Part shown: in pieces, positions 37,501 through 44,450 of the stretch | Layout of the letters: every line of letters begins with the position of its first letter | How positions within the stretch are numbered: the stretch's first letter is position 1 | NCBI GenBank assembly: GCA_020633555.1 | Contig: JACKDL010000017.1 | Span: 62,001 to 126,000 of the forward strand | Reading direction: 5' to 3' | Length of the DNA: 64,000 nt | Source of the DNA: Myxococcales bacterium | GTDB lineage: Bacteria > Myxococcota_A > Bradymonadia > UBA7976 > UBA1532 | Notes under the pieces: generated by a model | Seen by the model: only the letters and a program-made list of their open reading frames with translations | What the model was told of the DNA's origin: nothing | The model's database searches: none | Program-made: the position numbers and the translations under genes

Positions 37501-39756
37501 GAGGGCGCCGGGCTTCAGCTCGACGGCAGCGAGTCGCGGGCGCCCGAGGTGGGCGACAGCATCGACCTGTACCAGTGGGACATGGACGGCGACGGCAACT
37601 TCGACGCCGAGGGCCCGCTGGTGGACTTCAACACCGACGAGGACGGCGTGTTCAACGGCACGCTGCGGGTCACTGACTCGCTGGGGGCCTTCGGCGAGCG
37701 CGCCTTCCGCGTGACCGTGCTGGATGTGGATCCCATCGCCAACGCGGGGGGCCCCTACATCGTGGATCAGGGCTCGGTGTTCCGGCCCGACGGGCGCGCC
37801 AGCCAGCCGGGCAGCGCGGCCGATCGCATCCGCGAGTACGAGTGGGACTTCGGCGACGGCACCCCGCCGGTGCGCGGCGCCAACCTGACCCAGCCGCAGC
37901 ACACCTATGCCGCCAACGGGAACTACAACCTGCGGCTGACGGTGCGCGACGAGGACAGCGAGCACTCGGTCATCGTGCGGGTCACGGTGCGCGACGTGGA
38001 TCCGATCATCGACGCCATCATCCCGCCCGAGGATCCGCGGGAGCTGGTGCCGGTGGTCTTCAGCGTCCAGGCACGTGCGGGCGCCGACAGCGATCCGCTG
38101 ACCCGCTACGAGTGGGACATGGACGGCGACGGGGTGCCCGAGTACGCCGGCGCCAACGTCACCGAGATCACCCACCAGTTCGACGAGCCCGGACGCCACG
38201 TGGTGTCGGTCACCGTCCGCGACCAGGACTCCTTCAGCGTGCAGGGCATCGCCATCGACGTGCGCGAGCTGACCCTGGCGGAGATCATCGCCTGGATCGA
38301 TGACGAGGTGGCGGCGTACCTGGCCGGGCCCAACGTGAACCCGTTCGCGGCCTTCGCCCTGTCGGGCACCCAGGAGCTGCTGGATCGGGCGGCCTGGGGT
38401 GAGGCGAATGACGAGCGCGGCGTGACCATGATGGCGCTTCGCGGCGTGGTGAGCAGCCTGGTGGCCGCTCAGGGCGCCGACGCCAACGCCCGGTTCGGCT
38501 TCCCGCTGTGGGGCCTGTCGCGGCAGATGGTTCGCGAGACGACCCGCATGCGCGGCCGGATCCTGGACGACGACAACCTGCCCCGCGACGAGAACCACCG
38601 CAGCATGCAGATCGGCGCCGATCACCTGGGGGCTCTGACGGACCTGTTCGAGGATCCCGGCTACCGCGGCGACCTGCAGACCAACGACCGGGTGGTGGTG
38701 ATCAACGACCTGATGTTCGAGGCCATCGAGGCGTATTACTGGCACGCCGACACGGTCTACCAGTGCAACGAGTTCGGGGACTTCGCGCTGCCCGATCTGA
38801 ACGACCCGCGGGCGGTCCGCCCCGAGGCCAACCGGATCAACAGCGAGGACCTGCGGCCGGCGCTGACCGCGCTGCGCGGCGAGTTCCTGGCCTACGCGGC
38901 GAAGGCCGACGCGCCCGCGGCGGCTCAGATCACCGCGGCCGCCGAGAGCATGGCGTCCATCCTCGACCTGCAGGGCCTGCTGTTGGGCCCGAACTGCGAG
39001 GAGAACGAGGTCTGCATCACCGACCGGCAGGCGTTGGACCTGGAGATCGAGGGCGCGCAGCTCGTGCGTGACCTGGAGGTGGCGGCGAACAGCGGGGCGT
39101 GGGTGCGGCAGTGGCAGAGCTGCATGGTGCTGGCCCTGAAGTTCCGCATCGAGCTGTCGATCCAGCGCGTGGAGTTCGCCTGCGGTGCCAACAGCGCGGT
39201 GGCGCAGCGGGCGCGTCAGGTCCAGGCCATTGGCCTGGAGTTCGTGGAGGACGACCGCGACGCCGAGGCGCTGAGCTACTACTCGCACCCCGATCGGCAG
39301 TGCACGCTGGTGCAGGTCTACGACCAGTGCCTGGTGGACGCCGACGTGGAGAACGAGCCCTACGACGGTCCGCTGCAGTGCCTGAACGAGCTGGTGTGTC
39401 GCGACGTGGCCGCGCGCTACGTGGGCGGCGCCTGCCAGCCCGGCGAAGAGGCCAACTGCGCGTGGCCCGCGGCGGTGGGCAACTCGATGACCTTCGCCGT
39501 CGAGATGCGCAACGCCAGCCGCGGTCCGTGCGAGCCGGCGGATCTGACCCTCGAGGTGGGCCAGATCCCGGCGAACTGGGTGGTGGACGTGGCGCCCGCC
39601 GAGGGCGTGGAGCCCGGGGCCACGGGCGAGGTGGAGGTCACCGTGCGGTGGCCCGACGGCACCGTGCCGGCGGACTACCGGCTGCGGTTCACCACCCGCC
39701 AGTCGGGCGACCTGACGCTGGGCAACGAGTTCAGCATGGTGGTCCGCGTGCCCTGA
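31579..39756 (+). CDS. giant secreted toroid-PKD-helical protein, copy 2
   Basis: 2725 residues, paralogous to the preceding gene along its whole length with the same module order. Start at ATG 31579 (AAGGGGGG upstream) gives signal peptide MNRARLRAAASLCAGAALLL...ASA-QA; an upstream in-frame extension lacks a ribosome site and would bury the signal. The toroid-like part shows EGGWYYHRYTGTDG, SVTQWAMIGLEAAEKAG, DGGGRYRTTESRTC and LMLTGGCLLGERWVG. PKD-like modules start near residue 640 (VAYQWDVDASNGLWW). Then come the Cys-rich Ig-like region, three last PKD modules, the Trp/Cys helical domain (RQWQSCMVLALKFRIELSIQ) and a NEW3-like end. The helical domain is by far the most conserved part between copies. 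Codon choice differs from copy 1 (C-ending rather than G-ending). Function unknown. Confidence 0.85.
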   Translation: MNRARLRAAASLCAGAALLLISNAASAQANATPNQVLVVPYNAENPRLPHPAHEQAPITLKAMVRNATCGGNYRVRWDTDRDGSFDDEAEYTFTRNATTKNIWDIGRTFRVPNVDRDGALNITVRLQVPCAAEGNPANHYKFGTFRLFVYDFTPGGPDTWTAEQLEIMNIMAVQESMWYGHRLMDEFGGDHTTSQLYGQISVRRNEQWGGGMINAWIMALNGHLGAYPPGTINWYNLPRDQAWEAANERRWNTDPYAETIARYLNGTIRADSRAVGIVAGKEDNTCGYDANRNVIRCNRADGNAGDQVGAWIGNADGGPHSNGVEDPASYLMGLYLASSAIMTPAFAGTPVQVGHASVIGRPFEWLIQSQVDLTAEQQMYRGYGEGGWYYHRYTGTDGNYSDMSVTQWAMIGLEAAEKAGGFAGVVVPNNVKYRSVINSYNNTRNADGGGRYRTTESRTCTSLMLTGGCLLGERWVGVHNMARNNTVPFPNETNLTQANLVDDYNRAIAYTKNYWYSNNKIHCGGRQDRFWDRGDYKCGDNNSAYGGGRCGSTYTLYSHQKGYRTGEPELTFDDRDWLRQFATYYIRAQDRAMNDASGRDGNYGVFGRIYDSFCAQSSITCNYMAPAMMSGMGGLILTPTIFNPKPVAIASVQPDQVVEGCVGGNAGEVVFHHEESFHPGSDQTIVAYQWDVDASNGLWWDTNAQADFESDNEQPFEHRYNSSGNYVATLRVVDNLGQSKTTVVRVTVDAAANVPPSVAHGGPYVIEVGQNLQLAGRATDQNIPCGDQLTIAWDLDNDGQYDDANGATPNVGWAALQGLAQNQPHRVAIQVRDRAGQVARAETTLTIYPREPVASGRANPNPAACQQQVTFDGSASSHPNPNRAVAQYDWDIDGDGAFDGSGAIFRSDYDRFGTYDVTLRVTDDLGRTDTDQFQVVVDQGNTPPVARVASNEINLLEEDNLVLDGRPSSDADLPCGDSIVSYQWDLDGDGQFDDANGANPTVAWAQVQNLLDWPADRETGLPANTVRLRVTDGFGASSTADVIVRVYRANPVALVVQVPLPSPIRIDTGFSSTTLDGRQSYSTVPGVNIVRYDWDLDDNGTFETADRPTTEFRKVFDPIPLPPRVIPDTFIRLRVTDANDRSDVIRYQVVYDIPPTPPTADADPTDPPERGYHILVGEGLTLDGSQSFDPDADEGDYIEFYRWDLTYNANDGFNADVSAQAANQAEQDQAAASDLAWADLNAAGINGPGNYTVRLQVEDTTRLTAEDDAVLNVYARDPVARVDANPNPAACGGRVTFDGTASAHPHPTIDIVGYAWDFNGDGNPDAAGASVQRAFNQFTFGVPNNVSLTVTDSRGNTGTATVQVNVTEGNRAPVAQAGGFRDGGGRVVGPYAIAVGEGLRLDAAGSSDPDAACGDRIQRYQWDLRNDGSFEGGGAQLNLTWAQLNAAGINAPGQYDVRLRVTDRFNVTSDGLATLVVVGGPDADAQANPNRAGCEQRVEFTAAGSRFFGPADQGFAIVAYDWDLDGDGQFDDAQGVTFERAVVAEPDQNGQVAVRATVRVTDAAGRTDTATTEVVIDVQNQRPVANAGGPYQTGPVGNGFADVVLDGRASLDPNAPCDAIAVYKWDTDGDGRFGRDDQPDDLEGATVRYNSNRWRVNTVETVSLIVCDELGACSAPAEGIIEIQDEAPPSGEIISPRADADAPCLGAGAVNLVLDVSDPVGDVVTATVTIAGVVVGQTNVDTPNDGSAQRVTIAINPALVPEGRHAINVNLRDGAGAEVDINAGGRLTFDRTAPTVTIGNQLGEGVCYNGNQVPDPTIDVNDNLDNAPDTNTDVAEDGCGRTLRVTATDACGNVGIGERSYLIAQPVAVDINGVEEGELVGEARITWDVVGPDACASAVDASYTRNGGASVPYPEDQLLNQPGVYAMTVRVANCLGVARQQIRNFSINSPPVAVPITAGNPSADPALANAYVAIEGAGLQLDGSESRAPEVGDSIDLYQWDMDGDGNFDAEGPLVDFNTDEDGVFNGTLRVTDSLGAFGERAFRVTVLDVDPIANAGGPYIVDQGSVFRPDGRASQPGSAADRIREYEWDFGDGTPPVRGANLTQPQHTYAANGNYNLRLTVRDEDSEHSVIVRVTVRDVDPIIDAIIPPEDPRELVPVVFSVQARAGADSDPLTRYEWDMDGDGVPEYAGANVTEITHQFDEPGRHVVSVTVRDQDSFSVQGIAIDVRELTLAEIIAWIDDEVAAYLAGPNVNPFAAFALSGTQELLDRAAWGEANDERGVTMMALRGVVSSLVAAQGADANARFGFPLWGLSRQMVRETTRMRGRILDDDNLPRDENHRSMQIGADHLGALTDLFEDPGYRGDLQTNDRVVVINDLMFEAIEAYYWHADTVYQCNEFGDFALPDLNDPRAVRPEANRINSEDLRPALTALRGEFLAYAAKADAPAAAQITAAAESMASILDLQGLLLGPNCEENEVCITDRQALDLEIEGAQLVRDLEVAANSGAWVRQWQSCMVLALKFRIELSIQRVEFACGANSAVAQRARQVQAIGLEFVEDDRDAEALSYYSHPDRQCTLVQVYDQCLVDADVENEPYDGPLQCLNELVCRDVAARYVGGACQPGEEANCAWPAAVGNSMTFAVEMRNASRGPCEPADLTLEVGQIPANWVVDVAPAEGVEPGATGEVEVTVRWPDGTVPADYRLRFTTRQSGDLTLGNEFSMVVRVP
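39094..39334 (+). repeat. near-identical DNA segment shared with 30620-30860
   Basis: Inside the helical domains of the two giant genes the DNA stays almost identical (offset 8474 bp), including uninterrupted runs of about 37 and 41 bases. The flanking PKD regions differ at most third codon positions. This direct repeat could recombine and delete one copy; the contrast suggests strong purifying selection or local gene conversion. Confidence 0.7.
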
Positions 39757-39769
39757 GCCCCGCTGGGCT

Positions 39770-39799
39770 GCCGCGGTCCGTCGCTCGGCGGATCGCGGC
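39770..39799 (+). terminator. hairpin after second giant gene
   Basis: GCCGCG-G-TCCG, an 8-nt loop, then CGGA-T-CGCGGC: an 11-bp stem with one G-U pair beginning 14 bp after the stop. No T-run follows. Confidence 0.5.
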
Positions 39800-39887
39800 C
39801 CGTCCCACCGCTCCGCCTCGCTTTCCCCACCCACGCCGTGCCATCCGGCTGGCGCCACCGGCGCCGCCCCGTGTAGGGTGCGCGGCC

Positions 39888-41054
39888 ATGGATCTGGGCC
39901 CCAACGTCACCGTCCTCGAGCGCGACGGCCGCACCTTCTACCTGGTGGGCACCGCGCACATCTCGCAGCGCAGCGTCGAGGACGTGCGCCGGACCATCGA
40001 GCTCGTGAAGCCCGACACCGTCTGCATCGAGCTCGACGCCACGCGCTTCGAGGCGATGATGGACCCGGACCGCTGGCGCAAGCTGGACGTGTTCCAGGTC
40101 ATCAAGCAGAAGAAGGTGCTGTTCGTGCTGGCGCAGCTCGCGCTGTCGGGCTACCAGCGCCGGCTGGGCGACGCGCTGGGCGTGAAGCCCGGCGCCGAGA
40201 TGCTCGAAGCCGTGGAGGCCGCCAAGGACGTCGGCGCCGAGGTCGTCCTCGCGGATCGCGACATTCAGGCCACCTTGAAGCGCACGTGGCGCAACCTGGG
40301 CTTCTTCGACAAGCTCAAGGTGCTCGGCGCCCTGGGCGGGGCCAGCTTCAGCCGCGAGGAGATCTCGGAAGAGGAGCTGGAGAAGCTCAAGGACCGCGAC
40401 ACCCTCACCGAGATGATGAACGCCTTCGCCGAGCAGCTCCCGCAGGTGAAGGCACCGCTCATCGACGAGCGCGACGTGTACCTGATGGCCAGCACCGAGC
40501 GGGCCCCCGGGGACAGTGTGGTGTCGGTGGTGGGCGCGGGCCATGTGCCCGGCATGATCACCCGGCTGGGCAAGGACGCCGATCTCGAGGCGTTGACGGT
40601 CATCCCGCCGCCCAAGTGGTGGGTGGGCTGGCTGAAGTGGGTCATCCCGGCGCTGGTGTTGGGCGCCTTCTACTACGGCTACAGCAAGCACGGCGGCGAG
40701 AACCTGAGCTACATGCTCCTGGGCTGGGTGATCCCCAACTCGGTGCTGGCGGCGCTGTTCACGGCGCTGGCGGGCGGCAAGCTGCTGTCGATCATGGCCG
40801 CCTTCGTGGCGTCGCCCATCACGTCGCTGAACCCGACCATCGGGGCGGGGATGGTGGTGGGGCTGCTGGAGGCCTGGCTGCGCAAACCCACGGTCGAGGA
40901 CGCCGAGGCCATCCCGGAGCAGGCCACCAACCTGAAGGGCGTCTACGCCAACCGCTTCACCCGGGTGTTGCTGGTGGCGGTGGCGGCCAACCTGGGATCT
41001 GCCCTGGGTGCCTACGTGGGTCTTGGGCTGCTGGTCCCGTACTTCCTCAAGTAG
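39888..41054 (+). CDS. TraB/PrgY-family membrane protein
   Basis: 388 residues from ATG 39888. The first ~240 residues are the soluble TraB domain: FYLVGTAHISQRSVEDV (the conserved GTAH-S motif), VCIELDATRFEAMM, ERDVYLMAS and VVGAGHVPGM near its end. The C-terminal ~140 residues hold four or more membrane helices (WWVGWLKWVIPALVLGAFYY, GWVIPNSVLAALFTALAGG, ITSLNPTIGAGMVVGLLEAW, VLLVAVAANLGSALGAYVGL). In enterococci TraB/PrgY counteracts self-produced peptide pheromone, and the fold relates to the EreA/ChaN/Tiki metal-protease group. In most bacteria the substrate is unknown. Convergent with the pilT-like gene. Confidence 0.85.
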   Translation: MDLGPNVTVLERDGRTFYLVGTAHISQRSVEDVRRTIELVKPDTVCIELDATRFEAMMDPDRWRKLDVFQVIKQKKVLFVLAQLALSGYQRRLGDALGVKPGAEMLEAVEAAKDVGAEVVLADRDIQATLKRTWRNLGFFDKLKVLGALGGASFSREEISEEELEKLKDRDTLTEMMNAFAEQLPQVKAPLIDERDVYLMASTERAPGDSVVSVVGAGHVPGMITRLGKDADLEALTVIPPPKWWVGWLKWVIPALVLGAFYYGYSKHGGENLSYMLLGWVIPNSVLAALFTALAGGKLLSIMAAFVASPITSLNPTIGAGMVVGLLEAWLRKPTVEDAEAIPEQATNLKGVYANRFTRVLLVAVAANLGSALGAYVGLGLLVPYFLK

Positions 41055-41066
41055 ATCAGGTGCTTG

Positions 41067-41090
41067 GCGCCGCCCACTCCGTGGCGGCGC
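41067..41090. terminator. bidirectional hairpin between convergent genes
   Basis: GCGCCGCC / GGCGGCGC, a perfect 8-bp stem with an 8-nt loop, fills the 44-bp gap between the TraB-family gene and the PilT-like gene. Confidence 0.55.
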
Positions 41091-41098
41091 TCCCGTTG

Positions 41099-42571
41099 CT
41101 ACCGCAACACCTCGTGATCGGCGAGCTGCGCCTCGACGAAGCGGCGGTCGCGGGCGGCGCGCAGGGCCACCTCGGGATCCACGGCGCCCCGCCTCACCCA
41201 GTCCACCAGCGACACGTCGAAGGGGATCATGCCCTCGTTGCGGCCCGTCTGAATCTGGGTCTGGAACTGGTGCGTGCGCTTGTCGCGGATGAGGTTCGAG
41301 AAGGCGTAGTTCACCTTCACCAGCTCGATGGCGGGGATGCGGCCGGGACGATCGGCGCGGGGCAGCAGGCGTTGGGTCACGATGGCCCGCAGCACGTCGG
41401 CGAGCTGGATGCGCACCTGCCCCTGCTGGTGCTCGGGGAAGATGTCGATGATGCGGTCGATGGCCTGCGCGGCGCTGCCCGAGTGCAGCGTCGACAGGAC
41501 CAGGTGGCCCGTCTCGGCGGCGGTGAGCGCGGCGGCGATGGTCTCGAGGTCGCGCATCTCACCCACCAGGATGACGTCGGGGGCCTCCCGCAGGGCGGCC
41601 CGCAGCCCGGTGGCGAAGCTGTGCACGTGGTGACCCACCTCGCGCTGGTGGACGATGCTCTGGCCTTGGCTGAAGACGTACTCGATGGGGTCTTCCAGGG
41701 TGACGATGTGGCGCTGCCAGGTGCGGTTCAGGTGCTCGATGAGGGTGGCCAGGGTGGTGCTCTTGCCCGAGCCGGTGGGGCCGGTCATGAGCACCAGGCC
41801 GTAGGGGAACTCGGCGAGCTCCAGGAGCTGCGGCGGCAGATTCAGGTCCTGCAGCGTGGGCACGGTGTCCCAGATGGGGCGGAAGGCTGCGGCCAGGCCA
41901 TCCATCTGCCGGAACACGTTCACCCGGAACCGGTGGCGGCGCCCCCTGTGGGTGAGCTGGTAGGCCAGATCCACATTGCCTTTGTGCTCCAGGGTCTCGC
42001 GGCGCTCGGCGGTGAAGTCGTCGCCGAAGACCGCCAGGATGCGCTGGTCGTCGAAGACTGCGCCCGGGATGCGCTCGAAGCCGCCCATGATCCGCACTCG
42101 GGCCTCGCGGCCGCTGGAGAGCAGCAGGTCGGCAGCGCGCCGCTCCACCACCGCCGACAGCAGGGCGTCCACGTCCTCGGTGGGCCAGCCCCACTCGCCG
42201 GGCGCTGCGGCGGCGGGGGCCGCTGGGGCGCGCGCGGCCACAGGCTCGGCCGCGGCGACGGCGGCGCCGGGCCGGAAGGCCACGGCAGGGCCGTTGGGCG
42301 TCTGCCGCGCCCGGTAGACCATGTCGGGCAGCCCGCGCTTGGGGTCGGGCGTGTACTGGCCCTCCAGTGCGCCGGTGCCCACGAAGGTGGCTTGCTCCAG
42401 CTCGGACGCGATGCCCGCGATCAGCGCGTTGATGCTGTCGGCGGTGGCAACCGGGTGCGACAGCGGCATGGGGCGCTTGCCCACGTAGGCCAGCGGCGGC
42501 GAGCCCGGGCGGAACTGCAGCGAGTCGGCGCCGTGGCGGAAGGCGGTGGCCAGCAGGTCGTCGAGATCCAT
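41099..42571 (-). CDS. PilT-like type IV pilus retraction ATPase with extra N-terminal domain
   Basis: 490 residues versus ~345-370 for usual PilT. Residues ~150-490 are canonical: GPTGSGKSTTLATLIEHLN (Walker A), VTLEDPIEYVF (Asp box), LREAPDVILVGEMRDLETI (Walker B), TGHLVLSTLHSGSAAQAIDR (His box), and a PilT-type C-terminus with IPAIELVKVNYAFSNLIRD. The N-terminus (1-85, MDLDDLLATAFRHGADSLQF, GSPPLAYV) resembles the PilT N-domain itself, and a second N-domain copy occurs at ~135-240 (DVDALLSAVVERRAADLLLS). An Ala/Pro linker (~95-125) joins them. Cytoplasmic hexameric motor at the pilus base; no other pil gene is in the window. Lies 38 bp behind the RlmD-like gene. Confidence 0.9.
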   Translation of the reverse strand: MDLDDLLATAFRHGADSLQFRPGSPPLAYVGKRPMPLSHPVATADSINALIAGIASELEQATFVGTGALEGQYTPDPKRGLPDMVYRARQTPNGPAVAFRPGAAVAAAEPVAARAPAAPAAAAPGEWGWPTEDVDALLSAVVERRAADLLLSSGREARVRIMGGFERIPGAVFDDQRILAVFGDDFTAERRETLEHKGNVDLAYQLTHRGRRHRFRVNVFRQMDGLAAAFRPIWDTVPTLQDLNLPPQLLELAEFPYGLVLMTGPTGSGKSTTLATLIEHLNRTWQRHIVTLEDPIEYVFSQGQSIVHQREVGHHVHSFATGLRAALREAPDVILVGEMRDLETIAAALTAAETGHLVLSTLHSGSAAQAIDRIIDIFPEHQQGQVRIQLADVLRAIVTQRLLPRADRPGRIPAIELVKVNYAFSNLIRDKRTHQFQTQIQTGRNEGMIPFDVSLVDWVRRGAVDPEVALRAARDRRFVEAQLADHEVLR

Positions 42572-42609
42572 GGGCGCATTAAAGCAGCTTCCGGCATGGG
42601 CTGCGCTGC

Positions 42610-43959
42610 TCAGCGTGGGGTGAGCAGGGCCAGCGTGAGCAGCCAGGCGGTGCCCGGGAGCTGGTCGAGCAGGCCCAGTCGACCCACCTGCCAGGCCGGC
42701 CCCGCGTCGGCCACATCGCGGGCCACCGCGCCGGCGCTCGGGCCAATCATGAGGATGGCGCGGGGCGTCAACGCGCGCACACCGGCCAGCACGGCGGGCC
42801 CGTAGGGCTTGCGCATGCCGTGCAGCACCACCAGATCGGCCCGCTCGCCACCGGCCAGGAGCCGGCGCAGCGCCTTCTCGGCCCGGCCCACCCGGAAGGT
42901 GGCCCGCTCGTTCAGGCCCGCCTGGACGGCGTTGTGCTGCGCGTCGAGCACCGCCGCGCGGTTGTGGTCGATGCCCAGAACCGGGGTGCCCTGACGGGCC
43001 AGCGCCAGGCTCAGCGGGCCGACCCCACAGCCCACCTCGATCACGCGCTCGCCGGGGCCGGGCGCCAGCCAGTCCAGCACGGCGGCCTGCAGGGCCGGCA
43101 CAGTGGCGGGGGTCTGGGGCAGCCAGGCGGGCAGGGTGCCGCGCAGGCGATCGGGCCCCACCGTCAGGTGCAGGTGGGCGGGGCCTCGGAGGGGCTCAGG
43201 GCGCACCAGCGTGCCGTGCTTGTGGGGCAGGATGACCTCAACGTGGAGCCCCAGGTGTGGGTGCGCCGGCTGTACACCGGCGACCAGCGCGGCCCGGTCC
43301 GGCTCGGCGCCGAAGCCCAAGACGACCTGCGCCTCGCCGTCGTCGGCCACCTGCACCACCACGTGTCGCAGCCCGTGGGGCCGAGTCTCTTCGTCGAACG
43401 GGACGATCCTCAGGGCGTCCAGATCGGCCGCCAGGGACGCCAGCAGGGCCCGCGAGCCCTCGGTCTGGGCGGGGCAACGGCTGAGGTCGATGCCGGCCAC
43501 CGAGTGGGTGGGCAGCTCGCGCAGCCCCAGGCGCAGCCGTCCCTGCTCGTCGACGTAGGGGCGCGCCACCGCGCGGGCGCGGTAGCCGTCGCGTGCCGCG
43601 CCCGGCAGGCGCTCGATGGGGTGGTCCGCAGGCAGGCCCCCCAGGCGGACCAGCGCGCCGCGGTGGCTGGCCTCGCGCAGCGTCCACTGGCGGGCGTCGC
43701 TCAGGTGGCGCAGGGGGCAGCCGGGGCAGGCGGCCGCCTGGTCGCAGCCTGGCGCCAGGCGGTGGGGTGAGGGCGCCGCGATGGCTTCAGCACGGGCCCA
43801 GAGGCGGCGCCCGGCCTCCACCACGGGGCCCAGCGCGACGTGCTCGCCAACGTCAACGCCCGGGACCCGCACGCGCCGGCCGTCGGGCAGCACGGCGACC
43901 CCGTGGCCGCTGCGGTCCAGCGCGACGATGGGCGTGGCGCCCGGTGCGTGGGCGCCCAT
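42610..43959 (-). CDS. RlmD/TrmA-family methyltransferase homologue lacking catalytic Cys and Glu
   Basis: 449 residues from ATG 43959, which overlaps the previous stop (TGATG). Architecture is that of RNA m5U methyltransferases of the RlmD (RumA) type: a TRAM-like N-terminal barrel (residues 10-60, IVALDRSGHGVAVLPDGRRV), an iron-sulfur cysteine set C72-x5-C78-x2-C81 and C162, and a SAM domain (VIEVGCGVGPLSLALA at 306-321, GIDHNRAAVLDAQHNA). The catalytic region is changed: DPPR reads LHGMR (379-383), and the SCNP-x-T-x-ARD motif reads MIGPSAGAVARD (404-415), with Pro at the position of the nucleophilic Cys. The final D-FPxTxHxE motif reads LDQLPGTAWLL, so the base Glu is gone. It should bind SAM and perhaps RNA, but classic m5U chemistry looks impossible. 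Confidence 0.85.
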   Translation of the reverse strand: MGAHAPGATPIVALDRSGHGVAVLPDGRRVRVPGVDVGEHVALGPVVEAGRRLWARAEAIAAPSPHRLAPGCDQAAACPGCPLRHLSDARQWTLREASHRGALVRLGGLPADHPIERLPGAARDGYRARAVARPYVDEQGRLRLGLRELPTHSVAGIDLSRCPAQTEGSRALLASLAADLDALRIVPFDEETRPHGLRHVVVQVADDGEAQVVLGFGAEPDRAALVAGVQPAHPHLGLHVEVILPHKHGTLVRPEPLRGPAHLHLTVGPDRLRGTLPAWLPQTPATVPALQAAVLDWLAPGPGERVIEVGCGVGPLSLALARQGTPVLGIDHNRAAVLDAQHNAVQAGLNERATFRVGRAEKALRRLLAGGERADLVVLHGMRKPYGPAVLAGVRALTPRAILMIGPSAGAVARDVADAGPAWQVGRLGLLDQLPGTAWLLTLALLTPR

Positions 43960-44402
43960 CAGCGCGCCCACAGGGCGCAGCCCGCGGCCGCGGCGCCTGC
44001 TGCTGCGGCGGAAAGCTGCGCGGTGGCCTCCCGCTGGGGGTGGTCCGGATCGGGGTGCTGCGCGGCCAACGCCGCTGCCAGGCGCGTGAGCTCGGCCAAC
44101 AGGGCCGGCAGGCTGGCCACCGTGAGCCCGTCCGGGGCCCGGAGCACCGTGGGCAGGGGGCGGGGCACAAACACCGCGTCGCTCCACGTCACCCCCTCCA
44201 GCACCGCCCAGGCGCCTGCGGTGGCCTCGGCCGCGTCGAGCAGGGGCTGGACGCGGCGCTTGAAGGACCACGCCTGGAGCGGGACGGATGGCTCGCGGTG
44301 GGCAGGCTGGCCGTGAGTGGCGAGGGTCGCGTTCAGCTCGGCCAGCCAGGCACGGGCGGTGTCGTCATCGGCTGTGCTGCCGAAGGTGAGGTTCAGGCTC
44401 AT
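43959..44402 (-). CDS. hypothetical protein upstream of RlmD-like gene
   Basis: 147 residues, not recognised. No signal peptide. The first half has a plausible small alpha/beta pattern (LNLTFGSTADDDTARAWLAE, VPLQAWSFKRRVQPLLD, TWSDAVFVPRPLPTVLR); the second half is Ala/Leu-rich helix ending in a weakly hydrophobic stretch. The stop overlaps the start of the RlmD-like gene by one base, so the two are coupled translationally and probably act together. Codon bias in the frame (GC3-rich) supports a real gene. Confidence 0.7.
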   Translation of the reverse strand: MSLNLTFGSTADDDTARAWLAELNATLATHGQPAHREPSVPLQAWSFKRRVQPLLDAAEATAGAWAVLEGVTWSDAVFVPRPLPTVLRAPDGLTVASLPALLAELTRLAAALAAQHPDPDHPQREATAQLSAAAAGAAAAGCALWAR

Positions 44403-44450
44403 GGGCGCAGCATGCCACGGGCGAGGCGACCGGCGGCCGCGAAGGCGCGC

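Noticed and set aside
23123..39756. MYXO-CTERM, PEP-CTERM or LPxTG sorting signal on the giant proteins
   Set aside because: Both end in a beta domain (FIVRVP / MVVRVP) with no hydrophobic helix or sorting motif.
31396..39858. 8.4-kb stop-free antisense frame opposite the second giant gene (also 23081-28405 and 15224-19033)
   Set aside because: Antisense stops would need sense TTA, CTA or TCA codons, which this GC3-rich DNA almost never uses. The antisense proteins are His/Val/Gly-rich shadows without domains or ribosome sites, while the sense frames have clear modules and signal peptides.
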